Assembly (NCBI RefSeq): GCF_036884655.1
Contig: NC_088356.1
Coordinates: forward strand, 10,426,001 to 10,490,000
Reading direction: 5' to 3'
Source: Musa acuminata AAA Group
Lineage: Eukaryota; Streptophyta; Magnoliopsida; Zingiberales; Musaceae
Length of the DNA: 64,000 bases
Below the pieces are notes generated by a model. That model was not told the origin of the DNA and did not search any database. It saw only the letters and a program-made list of their open reading frames with translations. Shown here in pieces: positions 58,396 through 64,000 of this stretch. How positions within the stretch are numbered: position 1 is the first letter of the stretch; each line of letters starts with the position of its first letter. Position numbers and translations under genes: made by a program.

Positions 58396-59040
58396 TACCA
58401 CATCTATCTCTCTACATCAAATCCACCGCATGCACTATTCCATGATTCTGCCTCCCTTCCTTCTTCTTTTCTTCTCTGATTTCGTCTTCTTTCTTCCGTG
58501 ATTCGTTTGGAGAGGGATGATTTTGGAATGTCGCACAGCGAATTGAGCACAAGTTGGATTAGTTTATGAATCTGGGATTCGTGGGCGTGGCTCTCAAAGT
58601 AGATTCCAGATCATGCAGTGGGAAGTGAGAGGTCGAAAGAGACGGCAACAGAGGTAGTTGTAAAGAGAGGATCCAGGGAACTGCTCCGGGGAATGTGCAT
58701 GATGTCGGGAGGCAAAAGGCATGAAGGTATTCGAGACTGCTTGCTCTTGAAGAGACAAATCTAGTCCAGAATCTGACACCTGCAGTGATCGAAAAATTCG
58801 TTCATGCAAAGTTGCATCAGCACTCGACAGATTCAGATTTCATATCAGGAAAGGGACAATATGTGGTGAAACCCATTGGTCTAGCAGATGGTTAATGCAC
58901 GCCAACATTGCAAGCTCACATGTTGTCACTATTTTAATGGGTTGTCGACCGCCTGGGCCCAATTAAACCGGCTCTGTCAGCCGGTTCATCCGGCCCAATT
59001 TACAGCCAAACGGCGAAAAGGACCGAACCAAGTCGAAGCC
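58396..59040. other. CKX 3' flank and upstream region of the next gene
   Basis: No gene is recognised. GGCCCAAT-type sequences near 58955 and 58992 may belong to the promoter of the gene at 59122. Confidence 0.45.
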
Positions 59041-59045
59041 CCGTC

Positions 59046-59057
59046 TATAAATGGGCC
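59046..59057 (+). promoter_or_regulatory. TATA box and overlapping TGGGCC motif
   Basis: TATAAATGGGCC lies about 75 bp before the ATG at 59122. A CT microsatellite (59067-59093) follows, typical of a plant leader. This spacing supports the 59122 start and not the in-frame ATG at 58888, which lies upstream of the TATA. Confidence 0.75.
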
Positions 59058-59121
59058 AACTCGTGCTCTCTCTCTCTCTCTCTCTCTCTCTCGCGGTGCC
59101 TTTCCCTTCTCTGAACCCGCA

Positions 59122-59661
59122 ATGGCTTACTCCGCCCCTGCCACCGTTGTCCTCTTCCTCGCCGTGCTCTCCCTCCTCTCCGCCTACGCCTCCGCGCGTC
59201 CCGGCATCCCGTTCAACACCGTATTCGTCAGCTACACTATCACTACAACTGCCTCGTCCGACGACGCCCTCCCCGGCCTCCACCAAACCTCCGTGTTCGT
59301 CTCCGTGTACCGCATCATCGCCCCCATCCGCAACTTCCACCCCGATTCCCGCCCCACGAGGATCGCCCGGCCGGCTCTCCTCCCTCGCCGCGAGGTCGTC
59401 CCCGCCGAGCCCGCCGCCCTCGGGTTCAGCTCCCTCCATGACCGCGCTAAGGACGTCCTCGTGGTTGTCATCGGCCTCCTTTTCGGGGTCGGGTGCGGCG
59501 CCATCACCGCCGCCACCATGTGCCTGGCTTGGTCCCTCGTCACCCACCGGCACGAGATCTGCGGCTCCGATGAGTACAGCGACGAGGAGGAGGGTGCCGA
59601 CGAGAGCCCCAAGGCGGGCTACGTCAGGATCCCGGCAGCCGACCCGGTCTCCGTCAATTAG
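59122..59661 (+). CDS. 179-aa single-exon secretory/membrane protein, function unknown
   Basis: From the ATG at 59122 a signal peptide (residues 1-26; VVLFLAVLSLLSAYASA) precedes mature ARPGIPFNTVFVSYTITT. A luminal or outside part rich in Pro/Arg follows (50-105), then one transmembrane helix at about 113-141 (VLVVVIGLLFGVGCGAITAA), a short cytosolic part with THRHEIC and an acidic tail (SDEYSDEEEGADESPKAGY). This layout is a type I membrane protein. I recognise the ARPG-start style from uncharacterised plant proteins but no named family. High GC content, no intron and no disruption. Confidence 0.82.
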   Translation: MAYSAPATVVLFLAVLSLLSAYASARPGIPFNTVFVSYTITTTASSDDALPGLHQTSVFVSVYRIIAPIRNFHPDSRPTRIARPALLPRREVVPAEPAALGFSSLHDRAKDVLVVVIGLLFGVGCGAITAATMCLAWSLVTHRHEICGSDEYSDEEEGADESPKAGYVRIPAADPVSVN

Positions 59662-62600
59662 GGTTAGCGCTTTATGAACCGCGGGCGAGGGATTCGTATA
59701 TATATTAGCGGACATGTGCTTCTGTGAATATTTGATGTTAGTTTGGCTCTAATCCCGTCTGTCGAATTGACGATGTTGGAATCTATTTACATTGGGCTTA
59801 CCTCGATGTTATTGTTTCTTGTTCGATTTATGGCTTAAGATATTGCTTGTTCGATTTATGGCATTGTGATTTTTCTTTAATTAGTCATCGCTAATGTGTT
59901 GTTAGCAATTACAAGACCACTATAAGATTCAAGTTATTATTTGTTAGTATCATGGCATTGTGATTTTTCTTCGATGGGTCATTGCAGACATGTTATTAGC
60001 AATTGCAAGAACTCTAGCAGATTCAAGTTGTTTGTTCATATTATGGCATTGCGATCTTTGTTTAGTTGGTTTGTTGCAAATATGTTCAATTTATATTAAG
60101 AAAATCATGCTATGTGCTACTATTTTTTGGTTGGACAGTTTTTTTGTCGGTATGATGGAATTGAAGGACTGATCTACCCCTTCACCATGTCATGTTGTTT
60201 TCTTGTAGACACAAGTGGGAAAGTTCCCGAACGAGTCCTCATGTTGTATTTGGGTTCATGCTTTGGAAAACATACATTGTATACAGCTATGGGGTATTGA
60301 GCAATAAAGGAGAGGGTTACTGTTGTGTTCATTTGTATTTTTGGTTCTGTTAGTTTTTGGACTTTAGAATTTTTATGGAATTTCCAATTTTGGATGAAAA
60401 GACTGATTAGGTAGGTTGCCTATGTTTATAGTGATGCTTTTGGCATGTTCCATCTTCACAGTTTTTGTCAGTATCTATTGGGTGGTTTATGATGTTGGTA
60501 GGTTATAAGAAGGCACTGCTACTGAACTTCTTGCCGGTTAGAATTGTCAATGCCTTGCCTCAATGTTTTCTCTTGATACAAATCTTTGCTTAGTGGTCAT
60601 TGATATGTGATAGCTTTAGTTAAACATCTATCATGATTGAATTACTTTTGTTCCTTAACCAGATGATCTAAGATTGTCTGATCAATAAATATTTTTTTTC
60701 TGCATCCAACTGGGCTTTCTAGATTTTCTTCATGAGGGTCTCTTTCATATGAAGTTTCTGTATTTAGTATCCAAGCACATAATGTTGAAATAGACCTTGA
60801 TTGAGATCTCAGAATTCCGTGCATTACTATTGGTTTACAGCCAACTTCTTTTTATTTTGCAAACTGCGGTAGTCAAGAATTTGATTGTCGCTTTCTTGTT
60901 CAATTTGTGTCAGATGATAAATACAATTGTTAATGTTCTCATGTATCTTTTTTGCAATGGGTCAATGACGAAGGCAGGATTCGAGCCCAGGACCTTGCGA
61001 TATACTATCAAAGTCTCATGTATTTGATAATTCTCGTCTTGATTTTTACCTAAAATTGAAATGGTTGGCCTGGAGTTGACAATTATATATGGATTTCTTT
61101 GAAAAATGTATATGGTTCTGGTTTTACTACAGTTTTATTATGCTTGCATATTTTTATTTTCTGTTGGACCAAACTGGTGGATGGTTTGATCATACATGTA
61201 TAAATCTCTGGAATTTTAGTTGGGGTAGAGCCTGAACCTACTCATTGTTTCACTAAGGTTATATTTCCTACCTTCTGACTACATTGCATATGGATCTTGT
61301 AAATGTTGTGTAAGAACATTTTAGTGTGTTGATTTACTAGTATGCTGACTCACTGTAATATGTTTGGAACTCGAGTCTTTCTGTGTTTCTAGATTGTGCA
61401 GATCCTCTAGGACTCCTGTCTGCAGTTTTTTAACATGTTCCATGTAATTGCTTATCTTAGTGCTCAGCTAATGATCTTCGATGGCACTTCATAAAAATCG
61501 ATATACAATTTTGTTGGCTGCTTTTTGTTGTCTCTTGATAAGCATGTTTAGAGGTAAATCTTAAGCTTCGAACTGCTTGTTTTGGAATCCCTTTTCTAGT
61601 TTTCAGGAGATAATACTGGAACTTTTCAGGGATACTCGAGTAGGAATGTGGAAGATGATAACTAGCGACTATTACGAAGACCAATAAGATGCATGCAGCA
61701 TGTAATGAATTCGTTCAAATTCTGTGCATTCGCCTAATCATATTGATATATTAGTTCAGAACTCCTAATTTGAGAGTCGGTTTTAATATTGTTGCAGTTC
61801 AAGGTAGTTTTGGACATTTAAAATTTTCAGATGGTTTTATATTTTTCTGTGCCCTTTGTTCATTTGTAGCAACCTCCAACTTACGATGGACACTAACATG
61901 TTTATCCCTGTCTTTTCTCAGAATAACAATCCATCATTTTATCCTGCTTCTTATGTACATGTTTTCAGGCCAGCTAAGTAGCAGCGTCCCCAACTCGCGG
62001 ATATTTTTTCTCTTAATTGGTCAAATTTCTGACTTATTGCATGTTGCTATTTTATTGCTTGCCTGTAGGATTTCTTTTACCCAATCGACAGGTTATTTAA
62101 CAATGATTTATATATCACACATGGTGCACTTCTCTACTTCATTTGAAGTTTCGAACGGAACTTTCTTCCTCTATCTCTTCACTTAGAATAACAACTAAGA
62201 AGGGGTGTGCAGGAGACATTACCGATGTAGAGTTTATGAAGGGTCTATATGCAGTCTTATAGAGAAAGGTTGTTTCATGATGATAATGAGAAACCATAAT
62301 AATGTGTTCTCTTTTATATTTTATGTGGTTTTTCGTTACTATGAAGCATGTAATGGTGCATCTGAGATTCTCTCTATCAAATTCTTGGCTACTTATTGCG
62401 ACAATGTTCAGTTGGTCTTTGATCTATTAAACTTGTCCAACGGTTGCAAGTTTTAAACTACTGGTAGGTCAAATTTTGAAATAATTATTTGTGTGTGTGT
62501 GTGTGAAAGCGTGCTTGAGGATGCTGAATAGACATTTCCAAGATTCTGATGAGTGGCAAAATTAGCGGCGGACGCAAATATTGTTAGTATGTAATGTGTC

Positions 62601-62800
62601 TTGGTATACTGATAAGAACATCCTAATTAATTTTTCATTTGCATCTCGCAGAGCCTGTTGCAATAGCAGTCTTCGCAAGAGGTATGATCATAATCAGATT
62701 CTTCACTTGCCATTTTTAACTTCCAGCATTTTGTCTTGGTGTAAGATTCGCTCTCTGATGCAATAACCACAGGAGCTGTCATTATCTCTATGATGCAGCC
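59662..62800. other. 3' flank and AT-rich non-coding DNA
   Basis: No convincing coding sequence. 59760-60060 contains two or three related copies of a GATTTATGGCATTGTGATTT block (59820-60050), suggesting local duplication. GCATCTCGCAG...GAGGTATG around 62640-62685 looks like a small exon with splice sites, but I recognise no protein. There is a GT microsatellite at 62490-62504. Confidence 0.4.
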
Positions 62801-62810
62801 AGTATCATTT

Positions 62811-63140
62811 GATACGGGTTTCTTTCAGGTTGCCCAAAGAAGAGGAGCAAATCCCCCTCCGAATCCTTCTCTCCTTTCTGTATCTTGCTTTGGTGGATTG
62901 CAGATACACTACCATTATTTCTGGTTACCCAAAGATGAGTAACAAACCATTCTCCAAAGTATTCTGTTCTTTTTGTTATTTTCCTTTGTTGGATTGCAGA
63001 TACACTACCATTATTTCTGGTTACCCAAAGATGAGTAACAAATCATTCTCCAAAGTATTCTGTTCTTTTTGTTATTTTCCTTTGTTGGATTGCAGATATA
63101 CTTGCCCAAAGAAGAGTAACAGACCGACCCCTCTCCAATT
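62811..63140. repeat. Tandem repeat, 96-bp unit, two near-identical plus two degenerate copies
   Basis: GGATTGCAGATACACTACCA begins at 62895 and 62991; the two 96-bp copies differ at about one position (ACAAACC/ACAAATC). A third, diverged copy begins at 63087, and a degenerate copy precedes at about 62815. All share a TTGCCCAAAGA(A/T)GAG-type segment after a CAG. Confidence 0.85.
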
Positions 63141-63199
63141 TCTCCTGTTCTTCTGTATTTATTTGGTGGATCACAGATATGCTGCCCAACAGAGGAGGT

Positions 63200-64000
63200 A
63201 ATCATCTGGCTTCCTTTCCCCTATTCATCTCTATAGATCATTCATTGCTTCTTTTATCTATAAAATTTATGGCATTTGATTTGTGTTGGAGATGGACTTC
63301 ACTAATGAGTAATCTGTTTGTTCATTGAACTCATTAAGATGGATCATTTGGTGCTGCATTCCTTGATGCACCACCTTCCTGCGATAATTAAATGCTGTCC
63401 TGCCCTTCCGTTTTCCAGTGGTCGGTGGATGTCCAAATAATTTGTAAGAATCTCCGGCAGATTGGTGGACAGAGTCAGCACAATCTCCTGGCATATCTTG
63501 TTAAACATGTAGGTACTATTAAGATGTGATCATTCATGTTCTGATGAACTGTAACAATCTCTTGGAGGCACCACATTAATAGGATTTTCTATCAAATTTC
63601 ATGCACAAATTCCATATATTAATTTGGTTCTATATCGATGAAATCATTTCATCCGTCTGCAAACATATGCTTTTGTATGCCTTCTGCAAGAAATCTTCAT
63701 GATTGGATAAAAAGAATAGTGTAATTTGTTTGATTAGTTCAACATTATGCATCTCAATCATGTCTGATTTGATCCTATTTTAACTGTTCTTTCCTCCACT
63801 TTTTAATGGGATGAGATAAAAAGGGATTTAATGTCCCTTGTTCAGAAAGAGGAGACACGCCACGTGGTAGCCCGACAAGCGCGGTGCCGTCCTCTTCGGC
63901 CCTCACAGGTTGGTAATAGATCCACACCCCTGTAACGTACGGACGGATCCTGCAAAGGATCCCATCGGCTTGTGTCTCCTCATCTGCGCACGACGATACG
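63200..64000. other. Right end of window, possible promoter of the next gene
   Basis: No gene is seen. From about 63845 the sequence becomes GC-rich and contains a perfect G-box palindrome, CCACGTGG (63860-63867). This suggests the start of another gene beyond 64000. Confidence 0.4.

Noticed and set aside
58888..59121. N-terminal extension of the 59.1-kb gene from an in-frame ATG at 58888
   Set aside because: It lies upstream of a good TATA box (59046), would bury the signal peptide, and runs through a CT microsatellite.
60940..61030. tRNA-like B-box sequence (minus strand GGCTCGAATCC) suggesting a SINE or tRNA
   Set aside because: No matching A box at the right distance and no cloverleaf could be folded. 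Too weak to call.
1..64000. Endogenous pararetrovirus (such as banana streak-type) insertions
   Set aside because: All reverse-transcriptase, integrase and gag pieces belong to LTR retrotransposons. No movement-protein or badnavirus-like arrangement was seen.

Overview
This is plant nuclear DNA, most likely from a monocot of the banana family (Musa or Ensete). That placement is an inference. It rests on the very high load of Copia elements with long LTRs full of GC-rich 'GGTGCAACCGCC' motifs, and on GC-rich, intron-bearing genes typical of monocots. I could not test the species.

Layout. 1-8.2 kb: two partial internal regions of one Sirevirus-like Copia family share a single 1.76-kb LTR; they carry two broken gag copies and one intact 369-aa ORF of unknown function, and end at an AT-rich ~485-bp tandem repeat. 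9.2-17.9 kb: an older minus-strand Sirevirus-like element whose 3' LTR is split by a smaller, internally deleted Copia (10.5-13.2 kb). 18.9-24.5 kb is the gene island: DWF1/DIM (sterol delta-24 reductase, two exons, intact), a DUF1218 four-helix membrane protein (three exons, minus), and a small UPF0426-like chloroplast protein (three exons, minus). 26.2-27.7 kb: the 3' part of an alpha-galactosidase (GH27) gene, frameshifted twice; a young deletion-bearing Copia (27.8-32.1 kb, 5-bp TSD) sits in the intron before its first surviving exon. 32.3-43.1 kb: a minus-strand Ty3/gypsy remnant whose gag is interrupted by a full-length but stop-riddled Copia (33.0-42.0 kb, 5-bp TSD). 43.1-44.2 kb: a foldback element. 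44.8-47.9 kb: a duplicated start of the ribosome biogenesis gene RPF1 is fused in frame to a Copia gag. 49.5-54.4 kb: the main RPF1 gene (minus, eleven exons reconstructed, including one GC-AG intron), for which I cannot find a first exon. 56.5-58.4 kb: a one-exon gene fragment with a nonsense codon, a gypsy 3' end with LTR, and a cytokinin oxidase (CKX) last-exon fragment abutting that LTR. 59.1 kb: an intact single-exon secreted/membrane protein gene. 59.7-64 kb: mostly non-coding, with a 96-bp tandem repeat.

Functionally, the apparently live host genes (DWF1, the DUF1218 gene, the UPF0426 gene, the 59.1-kb gene, and possibly RPF1) are unrelated housekeeping or development genes. They do not form a pathway cluster. 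The rest is a record of nested insertion, deletion and gene breakage. The most unusual items are the RPF1-gag in-frame fusion, the retroelement carrying an unknown ORF in place of pol, and the regular motif arrays inside LTRs and element leaders.
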